A stretch of 64,000 nt of DNA from Timema cristinae (GCA_039000515.1 JBCFYV010000100.1:31484421-31548420); one strand, 5' to 3'; shown: positions 19,801 to 27,555, counted from the first letter of the stretch. Notes: generated by a model from the sequence alone, not told the origin. Made by a program: numbers and translations.

Positions 19801-22788
19801 TTACATATTTAGGATGTAAAGATATATAATAAAAACATAAGAGAATAATTATTTATTTTAAAAAAAACACATAAATTATTCAAGGATTTAATCTAAAATA
19901 AATAGCTGTGTGAAACAGCTTCATGAGCCTTATTTTTTGTTTATTACTGACAATTTTAAGTGTTTTCAATTTGAGCTAACAGGCCACAAATAATAAACTT
20001 GACGACCACATACCTGATTTAAATCATCATACATTATCTTAGGTATGTATTCATTCAAGAAATAAAATCTAAATCTGTTCAGTAGAATCGGTTTATTAAA
20101 TTGTGGCTTCACTATTGAAAAGGATTAACTTTGTTATTACAATCCTCAATGTTGATGCTTTATTATTATTATTTTTAAAGAGACAATTAAAATCTGTTGA
20201 GTGTAACGCAAGAAATTTTCATTTTTTGAAACTAAATCTTTCCCTTTGAATATTTTTAAGATTTTAAATGCTACACCCTAGGTGTATAAGCTATTTAGCT
20301 TTTTTTTATTATTCACCCGCTTCTGTCGTCGAATGTTCTACACGTCATTTTCACAATATACTTGATTGCCGAGTAGATCGGGGTTTGGATCTCGATTGGG
20401 TGTACTGAGGGTGTTTTTTTTTTAAATGTTTTTAACTTTTTTCTCCACAATAATTTGGGTACACTTTCTCTAAGACTCAACCTTCCTCTTGCCTAACACA
20501 TTAGCTCAGTAAATATGCGTTTGACCCGAACGGGTGCAAAGCTAAAATATAATAATATATTTTTCAGTCGACAGGATCGTACGTGGGTGACCGAATATTT
20601 ACTGGCGAAGTTGGAGGATAGCGATGAGAAATATCACCTCTGCCTTCACGAGAGAGATTTTCATCTGGGATCTTTGATATTGGAAAACATCGAGGATTCT
20701 ATGAGGAAGAGTCGGTTCACGATCATGGTGTTGTCAAAAGGATTTGTTCTGAGTCAGGTTCGTAGCTGGTACAATGCATTATTTCAGGTTGTTTAATGCG
20801 AGAGTATAGAGAACGCGTGTCAAAGGAAGTGTTTGTGCAGTTTTTGTATCAAAACTTTTTTTGGCCTAAATAAATCAAATATTGCTTCAGTACAAACATA
20901 TTGTTTAGTTTTCTTTACATGGTTATATCAACAGTTGTTGAATATCTGTCACGAGCATGGCGGAATTAACTGAGAAACTTTTTAAATCAAGAGGAAAAGT
21001 TGTTAGTATATTTCAGAACACCCTTGAAAGATATTCAACAACTGATGAATTCACCACATGAAGAAAATTAAACTATATTAATTTTTCTACTGGAATTTTT
21101 TCTTTATTTTGAACAAAAAAAATATTTTTATATATAAGCTACACAAACAGTGCCCTTAACTAGCGTTCTCTATACCTGCACCTTAAACAGCAAACACTAC
21201 GTCATATATTTTGAAAGTTGAAGCTATTTCCTATAAAAAAAAATTTTGTAGGATATTACGGATGGTTTCAAGGCAGAGCTACAGTCCAATTTGCATATAA
21301 AAAGCCATTTATAAATTACAACTTTTTGCTGTCAAAATTGATAGTTTGTGCTATAATTTTAGTATTATTTTATAGTTGTTGATAATATCTATCAAAAGTG
21401 ACAAATGCAGAACACACGACTTTATGTATGAATATGTAAAAACAGATTTAATAAATTTATAGCTGTCAAATAAAGAAGGCTCTTAGTATAAATTTATATT
21501 GTATGTATACATATTTCTGGTATTGGGTTAAGTAGTAATTTTGTTTAAATTAGTAGGTTCAATAGGAAGGTTTTTTGTTTTTTAACAGTATTTTAATAGC
21601 GTTTGGGCTAAACGTATTTTTATTAAGCTAGTATAAAAGGTATAAGGACAGTAGGATCTAAACTAAGTGTACAAACCTTTTTGATAAAGGGAAATTGTTA
21701 GGGAAAATAAATCCTTGGTACACCCAAACGGGTTTTTACAATACTTTCTCTACGCTAGTAAAACCACCCCACATACTAATTCATTGAATAACCATTTGTA
21801 AAAGAATTAACTAAATTGTATCTAACAATAGCCTTTAATGCTGATATATTATTTCAAACAGCTTACGTTCTACGAGTTGTATCTAGTGGGAAAATAGTCT
21901 AATTCAAATGTGCTTGTTCGAGTCACATAGTTAGTAGTAAATCGCAACGTAAGTTCAGACGTTTTGTGAATTTGGTACAAATTTACAGTACAACCCCAGC
22001 TATTTTTTTATACCTCAACCATTCGTTTCTGATATTGGGAACCTTGTCTTAGTAGCGAAATGTGTAAGCTTTGATATTACAAAATGTAAATATTTGTATT
22101 AAAAAAAATTAAATTCTTTTTGGTAGAACTCGATAGATTACCGTCAAAATAAATTGTCATTTTTTAAAATTGCGGGCCCTACCCCCTTCAAGTTTTTGTT
22201 TGAATTTGAAATTTTTTAACACAACTTTGGTGTATATATGTAGGTCTAGGCTTTTTTTTTTATGATGAAAGTCTGTTAGGTTTAACTTCGATAATCATTG
22301 AAAGAGTCGCTCCTAGTTTTTAAAATATAGATTGTAATTTTAACTGATGAGGACTATCTACCTCCTATTTTAAAAGATACTTTTAAAATATATAATTGTT
22401 GTAGTGGTGCCGCTGGGAGCTCGAGATGGCCAACTACAAGCTGTTCGAGGACCGTCGAGAGTTTCTGATCCTGATCGAGAAGGAACGATTGGAACGTAGC
22501 GATATTCCTCGTCACCTCAAGTACCTGATCGACACCCGCACCTACCTGGAGTGGCCGGAACCTGGCCAGACTTCCTCCTCTTCCCAGGAGAAGGTCCTGT
22601 GGCACAGACTCAAGAAAGCGCTTGGGGAGAGCCTCTATCAGAAGACTCTCAAGGACGAAGAACACAAATCCAAAGAATTGGAAGCTGACAGAATAAATAA
22701 TCAGTTTAAGTATGACATACTGAGATCGGAGATTAACAACAATAATAAGGTGTATACTAGCGCGAGTGCTGATGTCTCACTTTGTTAA
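89..22788 (+). CDS. TLR: Toll-like receptor, five exons, one-base frame break
   Basis: Membrane innate-immune/developmental receptor: extracellular leucine-rich repeats sense ligand and the cytosolic TIR domain recruits TIR adaptors. Exons are 89-585, 16247-16536, 17259-18407, 20568-20757 and 22405-22788, with intron phases 2, 1, 2 and 0 matching at every junction. Order: signal peptide (about residues 1-28), N-glycosylation-rich N-terminus, about ten LRRs, LRRCT cysteine cluster, one transmembrane helix, TIR. TIR box 1 (FDAFLSYS) is created across the third intron; box 2 is [11 protein letters not shown]; the WCRWELE motif spans exons 4 and 5; then YLEWPE and an LW in place of the usual FW of box 3. 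Total coding length is 2510 nt, one base short of a full frame; counting one missing base gives about 836 aa, normal for the family. The break is in an A7 run at 17643-17649. Single cysteine cluster makes it sccTLR-type. Family identity is secure; activity is not. Confidence 0.9.
586..1384. other. TLR intron 1, start: AT-rich with two weak tRNA-like stretches
   Basis: Around 668-735 (CTTAGCTTAGTGGATAAA then a B-box-like GGGTTAAAC) and 935-1000 (TAGTGTAGTTGG then GGTTTGAGGCCC) are degenerate tRNA-like A/B box pairs, probably decayed SINE heads. Nothing else recognised. Confidence 0.35.
1385..1625 (+). repeat. SINE, family B (tRNA-derived), decayed 3' end
   Basis: Head TTCGGTGGCGTAGTTAGTTA carries an A-box-like core and GGTTCAAATCTC the B box. 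The body (GGGTGGT, CACTCTCCCTC, CAAATGTGGGTTCACTTCCTCT) matches the better copies at 19026 and 59680. The 3' module is too diverged to place exactly. Confidence 0.75.
3837..3902. repeat. (GAT)n microsatellite after a SINE-like tail
   Basis: About nine GAT units at 3875-3902 follow a segment (TTGTGCGCAAAAACTTAAATAAGG) that resembles a retroelement 3' end. Confidence 0.5.
4200..4433 (-). repeat. SINE, family C, minus strand
   Basis: Reverse complement of the TCGGTGGCC head (here GGCCACTGAGGCGG), B box (GGGTTCAAACC on this strand), and the GTGTACTGAGGGTGG-like body; the 3' module is degenerate (GCTAACGGGCTAG). Confidence 0.65.
5208..5272. repeat. 20-bp direct repeat flanking A-rich (TA)n
   Basis: AGTGTTTTGTAAAGTGTAAA occurs on both sides of a poly(A)-(TA)n tract, as a target duplication around an A-tail or a slippage duplication would look. 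Confidence 0.5.
5340..5610 (-). pseudogene. LINE fragment: C-terminal RNase H/knuckle region
   Basis: Reverse complement reads [20 protein letters not shown], then a His/Cys region and, after a frame change, [11 protein letters not shown]. This matches the conserved block at the C-terminus of jockey-type LINE polyproteins (LFRLRTGH...HLL.CP). Frames are broken and no neighbouring domain survives. Confidence 0.6.
5620..6767. other. AT-rich intron, (GT)n only
   Basis: No coding or element signature seen. A (GT)n tract lies at 6461-6488, short AT tracts at 5834-5850. Confidence 0.5.
6768..7022 (+). repeat. SINE, family C
   Basis: Head CACTTCGGTGGCCAAATGGTCTAAG, B-box GTTTTGAACC (degenerate), body GTGTACTGAGGG...CTCTCCC, and the shared 3' module ending CCTGAACGGGTAGTAAGACGTGG. 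Confidence 0.85.
7590..7878 (+). repeat. SINE, family A, head-truncated, (AAT)n tail
   Basis: Starts inside the head at GGGGTTCAATCC (B box), runs through the family A body (ATTTATCTGATTACC, CAGGCCT, CGTTAAACTGTAG) to CCCGAACGGGTAGTAAGACG and an AAT tail. It stands next to a (TA)n tract. Confidence 0.88.
7960..8270 (-). pseudogene. LINE reverse-transcriptase fragment
   Basis: On the minus strand [27 protein letters not shown] and [19 protein letters not shown]...[10 protein letters not shown] are visible: RT motifs leading to the LKQGD(A) box that precedes the catalytic FADD box. One stop separates the halves and the catalytic aspartates are gone. A truncated family A SINE lies directly beside it. 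Confidence 0.75.
8300..9129. other. AT-rich intron with a decayed minus-strand SINE head
   Basis: 8440-8515 keeps a minus-strand B-box-like AATCAAACCTGGGACC followed by an A-box-like region, as in the D copy at 10047. Otherwise nothing recognised. Confidence 0.4.
9130..9317. mobile_element. 188-bp MITE
   Basis: The 22 bases at 9130-9151 (start AAGGGCTCTGG) are the exact inverse of 9296-9317. The inverted match continues imperfectly to about 45 bp per arm. No coding capacity. Superfamily and target duplication are unclear. Confidence 0.8.
9318..10046. other. AT-rich intron without recognised features
   Basis: No gene, repeat structure or tRNA-like head seen. Confidence 0.4.
10047..10290 (-). 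repeat. SINE, family D
   Basis: On the minus strand: head with CTTAGCTAAGCTGG and B box GGTTTGATTTC, then GTGATGAATTAACGG, a TGTTGTGTCTGT block and a GTGCACGTTAAATA end. The same body occurs at 52245-52385 (minus) and 53838-54055 (plus). Confidence 0.7.
10746..10868. repeat. two-copy 59/60-bp tandem repeat
   Basis: GTCAGTGATATCATATGTAT begins at 10752 and again at 10811; the copies differ by two or three bases. A recent local duplication. Confidence 0.9.
11738..12036 (-). repeat. SINE, family A, with 13-bp target duplication
   Basis: Full copy on the minus strand between identical 13-bp repeats ACCAGTTATATAT at 11738-11750 and 12024-12036. B box, GTTTAACGTGG-like body (here CAACGTGG) and CCCGTTCGGG module are clear. 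Confidence 0.93.
12104..13604. mobile_element. foldback element with ~550-bp inverted arms
   Basis: The left arm (about 12104-12710) and right arm (about 13033-13604) are imperfect inverse copies, sharing for example CAACACTT/AAGTGTTGGC, TTTAACTGAATAAAATA and AGTGGAATAAAACG. Between them, 12825-12948 forms its own inverted repeat (GCTGTTGGCGT...ACGCCAACAGC). A (CA)n(TA)n tract at 12426-12483 expanded in the left arm only. No transposase is visible, so it is non-autonomous. Confidence 0.85.
12426..12483. repeat. (CA)n(TA)n microsatellite
   Basis: Pure dinucleotide tract inside the left foldback arm; absent at the matching place in the right arm. Confidence 0.95.
13679..13988 (+). repeat. SINE, family A, with 9-bp target duplication
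   Basis: GGTGACCTGATGGTCTAGG head, GGCTCAATCC B box, full body and 3' module, flanked by TCTCATAAA at 13679-13687 and 13980-13988. Confidence 0.92.
14148..14165. promoter_or_regulatory. NRF1-like palindrome
   Basis: GCGCATGCGCGG, a GC-rich palindromic site in otherwise AT-rich intron, matches the nuclear respiratory factor 1 consensus. A similar site lies at 45249. Function is only a guess. Confidence 0.2.
14341..14580 (+). repeat. SINE, family C, degenerate
   Basis: CCGCTTCAGGGCCGAACGG head, GGGGGTGGTTTTCC body, CACTCTCCTTCCACGCAAAT, and CCTGAACAGGTAGTAAGAAG end. Confidence 0.75.
14912..15065 (+). repeat. SINE, family E
   Basis: tRNA-like head TGGCCTCTTGGTTTAGTGGT with AGGTTCCGGGCC as B box, then TATTTTTCCTC and TTAATTAGTCTTAAATTAAG. 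The inverse copy is at 24025-24183. Confidence 0.65.
15597..15785 (-). repeat. SINE, family C fragment
   Basis: Minus-strand body (GCATTTACGTGG, AGCTGTTTAGGAAAA) and B box (GGATTCAAACCC) with a degenerate head. Confidence 0.55.
15893..16170 (+). repeat. SINE, family C, with (CT)n
   Basis: Head TAGCCGCATGGTCTAAGGCG, GGTTCTAATCCC B box, GTACTGAGAATGA, a (CT)n expansion at 16016-16042, and a CTTGAACAGGTAGTA end. It stops about 80 bp before TLR exon 2. Confidence 0.75.
16247..16536 (+). CDS. TLR: TLR exon 2: ectodomain
   Basis: Acceptor ttatttcag|G, donor ATATTTG|gtaagt. It encodes an N-glycosylation-rich segment and a weak first LRR ([12 protein letters not shown]). The last base joins GT of exon 3 to make glycine, producing [16 protein letters not shown], which reads smoothly into the next LRR. 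Confidence 0.8.
16585..16860. repeat. hairpin-rich segment and (TA)n
   Basis: 16680-16711 is a near-perfect hairpin (CTTGAAATATAGAAC then GTTCTATCTTTCAAG). It lies within a GC-rich stretch with AGCGAGCGAG motifs that may be a small MITE; ends not established. A (TA)n tract follows at 16808-16846. Confidence 0.45.
16880..17193 (+). repeat. SINE, family A, with 12-bp target duplication
   Basis: Full copy between TGTTTTGTCCTT repeats at 16880-16891 and 17182-17193, with an (AAT)n tail. It lies in TLR intron 2, 66 bp before the exon 3 acceptor. Confidence 0.94.
17259..18407 (+). CDS. TLR: TLR exon 3: LRRs, LRRCT, transmembrane, start of TIR
   Basis: Acceptor gttaccag|GT. LRRs include [44 protein letters not shown] and [13 protein letters not shown]. 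An LRRCT follows with the cysteine pattern FDCDDC...FTC...LKSC. The transmembrane helix is about [20 protein letters not shown], then a basic cytosolic stretch and FDAFLSY. Donor TTACAG|gtaaga. The frame changes at the A7 run 17643-17649: upstream frame stops at 17662, the downstream frame is open from about 17651. One base fewer than expected in a homopolymer may be a sequencing error or an inactivating deletion. Confidence 0.88.
18515..18700 (-). repeat. SINE, family C, head-truncated
   Basis: Starts on the plus strand as CACCTGTTCGAGTTATATGC (inverse 3' module), then CACATTTGCGTAGAG, CAGTACACCTGGCCGGG and GATTCAAACCACG. The head has decayed. Confidence 0.7.
19015..19295 (+). repeat. SINE, family B, with 10-bp target duplication
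   Basis: Best family B copy: CGCCTCGGTGGCGTAGTTGG head, GAGGTTCGAATCTC B box, GGTGAACTGGGGGTGG body, CCCGAACGGGTAGTAAGACG module and ATT tail. ACTTTTTACT flanks it at 19015-19024 and 19286-19295. Confidence 0.93.
19560..19735. repeat. possible MITE sharing ends with 57275-57480
   Basis: ACAAGTTGCTTTATGAAACC resembles the inverse of motifs at 57282 and 57455 (TTTCATAAAGC, GTTCCATAAAGTTAC). Borders cannot be set. Confidence 0.3.
20316..20550 (+). repeat. SINE, family C, abutting TLR exon 4
   Basis: Degenerate head CACCCGCTTCTGTCG, B box GGTTTGGATCTCG, GGGTGTACTGAGGGTG body and GACCCGAACGGGTG end. Its last base is about 20 nt before exon 4. Confidence 0.75.
20568..20757 (+). CDS. TLR: TLR exon 4: TIR core (boxes 1-2)
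   Basis: Acceptor atatttttcag|TCG, donor GTCAG|gttcgt. First base completes the serine of FLSYS, continuing [12 protein letters not shown]. Box 2/BB loop reads [11 protein letters not shown]. Most vertebrate TLRs have proline where this has leucine; Drosophila Toll is also non-proline here. A SINE ends about 20 nt before the acceptor, so the branch point probably sits in or next to SINE-derived sequence. Confidence 0.88.
20804..21175. mobile_element. palindromic MITE, copy 1, TA-flanked
   Basis: Ends are inverse: TATAGAGAACGCG at 20805 and GCGTTCTCTATA at 21163-21174, fitting TA target sites. Inner arms pair too (TCAACAGTTGTTGAATATCTG versus AGATATTCAACAACTGATGA). It starts 47 bp after TLR exon 4. 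Related copies: 49635, 58085, 60440. Confidence 0.82.
21180..22400. other. TLR intron 4, AT-rich
   Basis: Only a faint minus-strand family C SINE trace at 21660-21770 (GGTACACCCAAACGGG). Nothing else recognised. Confidence 0.4.
22405..22788 (+). CDS. TLR: TLR exon 5: C-terminal TIR and tail
   Basis: Acceptor ttgttgtag|TGG. Encodes [20 protein letters not shown], a core TIR segment, then TRTYLEWPE and [13 protein letters not shown] (box 3 region, LW for FW). A charged, Asn-rich tail of about 45 residues ends at TAA. The first two thirds of the exon use G/C-ending codons far more than exon 3 does, an abrupt change within one gene. Confidence 0.9.
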   Translation, partial: WCRWELEMANYKLFEDRREFLILIEKERLERSDIPRHLKYLIDTRTYLEWPEPGQTSSSSQEKVLWHRLKKALGESLYQKTLKDEEHKSKELEADRINNQFKYDILRSEINNNNKVYTSASADVSLC

Positions 22789-22826
22789 ATTATCGGTTGG
22801 GTGTATCAGAAAAAGCGAATTTATAG

Positions 22827-22832
22827 AATAAA
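22827..22832 (+). terminator. TLR polyadenylation signal
   Basis: AATAAA lies 39 nt after the TLR stop codon. Position is reasonable for a short 3' UTR. AATAAA is common in AT-rich DNA, so support comes from placement. Confidence 0.45.
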
Positions 22833-22995
22833 ATGTAAGTCTCAACTCTATACCATGATTTTTTGGGAATTTAACAATTGGGAGACCCTTCAGAAAATAC
22901 AAACTTATTTACTGACAACATTGATGATATTTGTATACGTCATCAATGTTATTTTATCGGTATTGATAATATCAATCAAATAGGATATCTCTGAC

Positions 22996-23225
22996 TTCTC
23001 AGCTCACTTGGTAGCGTCTCTACCTACTGAGATAAAGGTCCTGGGTTTGATTCCCGGCATTGCTGACCATTTATTATTGATGAAAATATGAATTTACTTT
23101 TTCACATTGATAGATTAATGGGCGGAGACTGGATGTTGTGCCTCTCCTAGTCTTAAGATAGATTATAAGCCATATGAAGCTACGACAGGCCTGACCAGAT
23201 GGTATTGGAAAAATAAATGGCTTTA
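22996..23225 (+). repeat. SINE, family D, diverged
   Basis: Head CTCAGCTCACTTGGTAGCGT with B box GGGTTTGATTCCC, then TTCACATTGATAGATTAATGG and GGATGTTGTGCCTC, the body of family D. The head alone would pass as a tRNA fragment. Confidence 0.65.
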
Positions 23226-23514
23226 ATAAAAAAACTGACCGAGACCATAGGCTGGAAACAGTAATGGATGTAAAATCAATAGGAGAGCTAAAGATCACAT
23301 GATATGACGTATGAATACGAGAAAATAGATCTTTTTAATGTTTCTTGTTTTCAGATATGCTCATTTGTAAGATAATTGGGGTATATAAAGCAAAGAATGG
23401 AATTAAAAATAAGTAGTTTTAATTTGCCGAAAGTGTTTAATAATAAAAACAAAACTGTTCTATAGAAATCCGATGTTGTATCAATCACATAATGTGTAAC
23501 TACAAAATTAATTG

Positions 23515-23600
23515 AAACATGACACATCAATACGGAACTAGAACCCGGGACATTTGAGTTAGCACGCCACCACTCTACCACTGAGCTATCAAGGATTCTC
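23515..23600 (-). repeat. tRNA-like SINE head
   Basis: Minus strand: GATAGCTCAGTGGTAGAGTG A box and TCCCGGGTTCTAGTTCC B box. A spacing typical of tRNA heads, but no foldable tRNA body. Confidence 0.45.
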
Positions 23601-24024
23601 CCCATGTCCAAGCTCATTCTTCACTCATAGTTAAAGGTTGAATCTGATTTCATTAACTACAAAATGTTTTAAATTTTAAAATGAATAATATATCATTCTA
23701 TGACAAGTTCAAACATATCTGTTTTGCATTTACCCAAAGTGTATATAGATTCATTGGCTTTCCTTGGAACAAAGCGACCCGAAAATTAGATAAAGAACAT
23801 TGTCTGTTGTATTGATTTTTGTTTTGTTTTTTTTCAAAATAGATGACATCTTCATAAATATATTTATTTAGCGTATGCCACCAAGATTTGTCGGCTAGAC
23901 ATTCCTGCTGTTCTAAGGGGAGTGGTGGATATGTGACCGTCTTCTGAAGGTTGCCACACCATGTAGGTGCTGTTGTTTTGTTCCTATGAGCTGATAGGAC
24001 TATTATGATGATGTGGTGCTGCCA

Positions 24025-24183
24025 ATAGAAGTCTTAAACCTAACTTAAGCCTAATTAACCAGCCCATGGCGATTATGGGAACAATTCTCTTCGAGAAAAA
24101 TACCTATGTTGTCACCGGAATCGAACCTGGGACCTCTAAATTATTAATCAGGAATATTGACTACTGAACTAAGAGGCCAGCCA
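24025..24183 (-). repeat. SINE, family E
   Basis: Inverse of the 14912 copy: CCTAATTAACCAG, AAAAATACC, GAATCGAACCTGGGACC and CTAAGAGGCCAG. Confidence 0.7.
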
Positions 24184-24346
24184 TTTCATATATTCATACT
24201 TAAGTTAAGCAATCTTCAGCTGTCGCTTTTGATATATAAATATTATTAATATATATAAAATAACACTAAAATTATATTAAAATTTTATCGTATTGATCAC
24301 AAAAAAAAAGTTTGTATTTTCTAAAAGTCTCATGCAACAATAACCC

Positions 24347-24651
24347 TATAGTAGTAATATTGGTGACCTGGTGGTCTAGGGGTAAGGTGTCAGACTTCTG
24401 TGCTGGCGGCCGGGGTTCAATCCTCGGTCCCGGCAAAGATTTATCTGATTACCAAACCCTTCCTTCCCCTCTGACAAGACATCTTGTGAATGTGGGGAAT
24501 GCCAGGCCTCCACCGTGGTTCGGATCCCACGTTAAACTGTAGGTCCTCCATTTCATCTCACAATCACCCTACCATTACACATTAGCGTAAGTGCGTATAA
24601 CCCGAATGGGTAGTAAGACGCGGTGCTAATAATAATAATATAGTAGTAATA
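24347..24651 (+). repeat. SINE, family A, with 13-bp target duplication
   Basis: Full copy flanked by TATAGTAGTAATA at 24347-24359 and 24639-24651. Very similar to the 16880 copy, both with the ACATCTTGTGAATG-type shortened middle, suggesting a recent subfamily. Confidence 0.94.
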
Positions 24652-25629
24652 GTTTTGATTTGTGTCTTCTTTCCTTAGATTTAATCTAGAAATGATTTGG
24701 ATCAATTATCTCATTTACAGAGAGTTTATGAACAGAATGTTTAAAAGTGTCTGTAAACATTACATGTATTAAATCAGGGATTCTAATACTATTTTGTATG
24801 CATGAATCAGATCTTTGAAAATCTATTTAAAAACAGTAATACATTTTAAATCACATAGCTTGATTCACAAAATTATTCCACCCTAAGTACGTTGTGTCCC
24901 CTTAAGTAAATCAAACTACCTTAATTATGATTAATCCATTTTGTTTATCTTTTGAGTTATCACTCAGTGTTGATTAAATTTAATGTTTTACTGATATTAT
25001 TTTTATTTTTGATTCTGTTACATCTCTGTGTCACTAATACTGTATTGAGTTTTTAAGATTAACAATAATATATCATTAATAAGCTCTTAATAAATAGCAG
25101 GTTTTAAAATTGCAATGCTACTCTTAGATACCCAATGTTGTCCGCCATAGATCTGTAAGCACATTAATAATACTCGTATGAGTGATATTTGGGTAAATAA
25201 TAAATAAATTACCATTACAATTAATTCACAACGTGGCACGGTTACATTTTCACTGACACAACCACATCCTCAAATTGTAAATCCTACAGCACCTTTGCAA
25301 TATAACACGCCACGCCATTGATTTTCTTTATCTATAAAGCCTCCTCATGATCTTGACCATGCTCCCTATGCCTTGTCCAATGTTCCATTCAACAGACTCG
25401 ATGTTTCAATGAAAGATAAACCATCTGCATAATAAGTGCAATTTATGTTGAACACGGCTACGTGTTGAAAGCGGCCGTGCTCGGGAGCGACCAAACATAT
25501 TTAAAAAATATATTATTATGGTTCTTACCCAACCAAACTTAACCTTTCACGCTTTAATAAATTTAACGACGACGTTGCCTTATTGAAGATTTCGAGCGAT
25601 TTTGCGAAATAAACCGCGTCTGACTCGAT
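24652..25629. other. AT-rich intergenic DNA
   Basis: No gene or element recognised. 25445-25490 is locally GC-rich with a short inverted pair (ACACGGCTACGTGT). Confidence 0.4.
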
Positions 25630-26330
25630 GCACCTAAGCGCTATCACACTTGGACGCAAATGTACGAAATAGGGAGGATATGAGCCGTTCACACCCTGCG
25701 AGTATACATCACTCATTGTTTATATGATGATAGCCTTACCCTCTTCCTCTGACGCACCTAAGCGCTATCACACTTGGACGCAAATGTACGAAATAGGGAG
25801 GATAGTGAGCGTTCACCCTGCGAGTTATCTTGTTTATATGATGATAGCCTTTACCCTCTTCCTCTGACGCACCTAAGCGCTATCACACTTGGACACAAAT
25901 ATACGAAATAGGGAGGATAGTGAGCCGTTCACCCTGCGAGTTATCTTGTTTATATGATGATAGCCTTTACCCTCTTCCTCTGACGCACCTAAGCGCTATC
26001 ACACTTGGACGCAAATGTACGAAATAGGGAGGATAGTGAGCAGTTCACCCTGCGAGTTATCTTGTTTATATGATGATAGCCTTTACCCTCTTCCTCTGAC
26101 GCACCTAAGCGCTATCACACTTGGACACAAATATACGAAATAGGGAGGATAGTGAGCCGTTCACCCTGCGAGTTATCTTGTTTATATGATGATAGCCTTA
26201 CCCTCTTCCTCTGACGCACCTAAGCGCTATCACACTTGGACGCAAATGTACGAAATAGGGAGGATAGTGAGCAGTTCACCTTGCGAGTTATCTTGTTTAT
26301 ATGATGATAGCCTTACCCTCTTCCTCTGAC
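25630..26330. repeat. six-unit ~115-bp satellite
   Basis: GCACCTAAGCGCTATCACAC begins at 25630, 25754, 25869, 25985, 26101 and 26216 (steps 124, 115, 116, 116, 115). The first unit is longest and most diverged. Units 3 and 5 share GACACAAATATACG; units 1, 2, 4 and 6 have GACGCAAATGTACG; units 4 and 6 share GAGCAGTTCACC. Thus 3-4 and 5-6 form a two-unit higher-order pattern. Confidence 0.95.
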
Positions 26331-26701
26331 GGGTTTTTACACTCAATTTATATTTGCGCCTTTATTTTAATTACCTATTTCTTGTTTCCTATTTATATAG
26401 ATATATGCTAGCACGGACTTTTTTATTCTATATCCTCGCAGTAAAATTACTACAGGACATTCGCAACCAAAACAAATAGTCTAAGTTACAGTTAATAAAT
26501 TATTAAAAAAATACGTTTACAAAAAAAACTACTTGAAAGTTAATAATAATCATAATAATGTTGTGACAATCTAAGATTTTACTTAGAATTATTTAATAAT
26601 GTATGGTTTTTGTTTCAATGTTAGCTGTATCTTTTAAACTCACTGAATAAAACGTAAATTTATTACCTAACATGGAAAGTCATATCTTGACCTGTCGTGA
26701 C

Positions 26702-27555
26702 GTCACAGGCAGAAGCGGATTTGCACTATAGGCCTAGGGGCGGCGGTTTTAGTCACGGCACATTTTGGATATTAAAAAAATAAAAAATAATTACGTTTAA
26801 AAATTATTGACAAACATTATCTTATATATGGAAGAAGGTATAGGAAAGGTGGACAGAAACATATAAAAGAAACGAATACAACATGGCTTTTCCAATGAAA
26901 AGAAGAACACAGTTCACACTTTACATTGCTGCCATTGGACAAAAAGTTAATTGTTGCCTCTTAAAGAAAATCAATCGTCACCACCCAAACCCCCTACCTA
27001 GGTTTCATTCTATCGGAACTCATCGGGAGGACTGTGAAACGCGCAACGCAACTTCCCAAAAGAGGAAACCAAAAACAAAACACAAAAGGGAGAAAATGGA
27101 AAATAGTAAAGAATGATAGGACACATATATAAGAATATGTAAAAGGTATAACATAAAGGAAAAACACAGGAAAAGGACATTTGATGTATAGAGATATATT
27201 ATATATTAGCATCCAATGACAAACATTATCGAAATAGTTAAAGTTAAAGTCGGAACGACAATATTTATGTTTAGCTAACTGTACTTTGCAATCGCTTTGT
27301 AACTGACTTCAGTCTCCCCATCTTCATGATGTTAATTCAAGCTACTATAGGGCGTGTACATGTTTGATTATCTTTCGTATAAATATTTTGTCGAATACTA
27401 ACTTCCACTCCCCACTCCCAACCCCTTCACTCCCCAAACCTTTTTCCTCCGAAACTTCCTAAAGCCTTTGAAAAAAATCGGGGGTATGGGGCGGGGGCGC
27501 ATATTATAACTGTGTCTAGGAGTGCAAATTTTTTAAATCCGCCACTGGTCACAGG
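26702..27555. mobile_element. hAT-type non-autonomous element with 8-bp duplication
   Basis: Element 26710-27547 (838 bp) lies between perfect 8-bp repeats GTCACAGG at 26702-26709 and 27548-27555. Ends are CAGAAGCGGATTTGCAC and the inverse of CAGTGGCGGATTTA, typical of hAT elements (CAG...CTG, 8-bp duplication). No transposase frame inside. Confidence 0.85.

Noticed and set aside
22996..23065. possible tRNA gene
   Set aside because: A and B boxes are good, but the acceptor and anticodon stems do not pair and the SINE body follows directly.
25630..26330. CRISPR-like array
   Set aside because: Units are contiguous ~115-bp tandem copies without unique spacers, in an animal-type genome.
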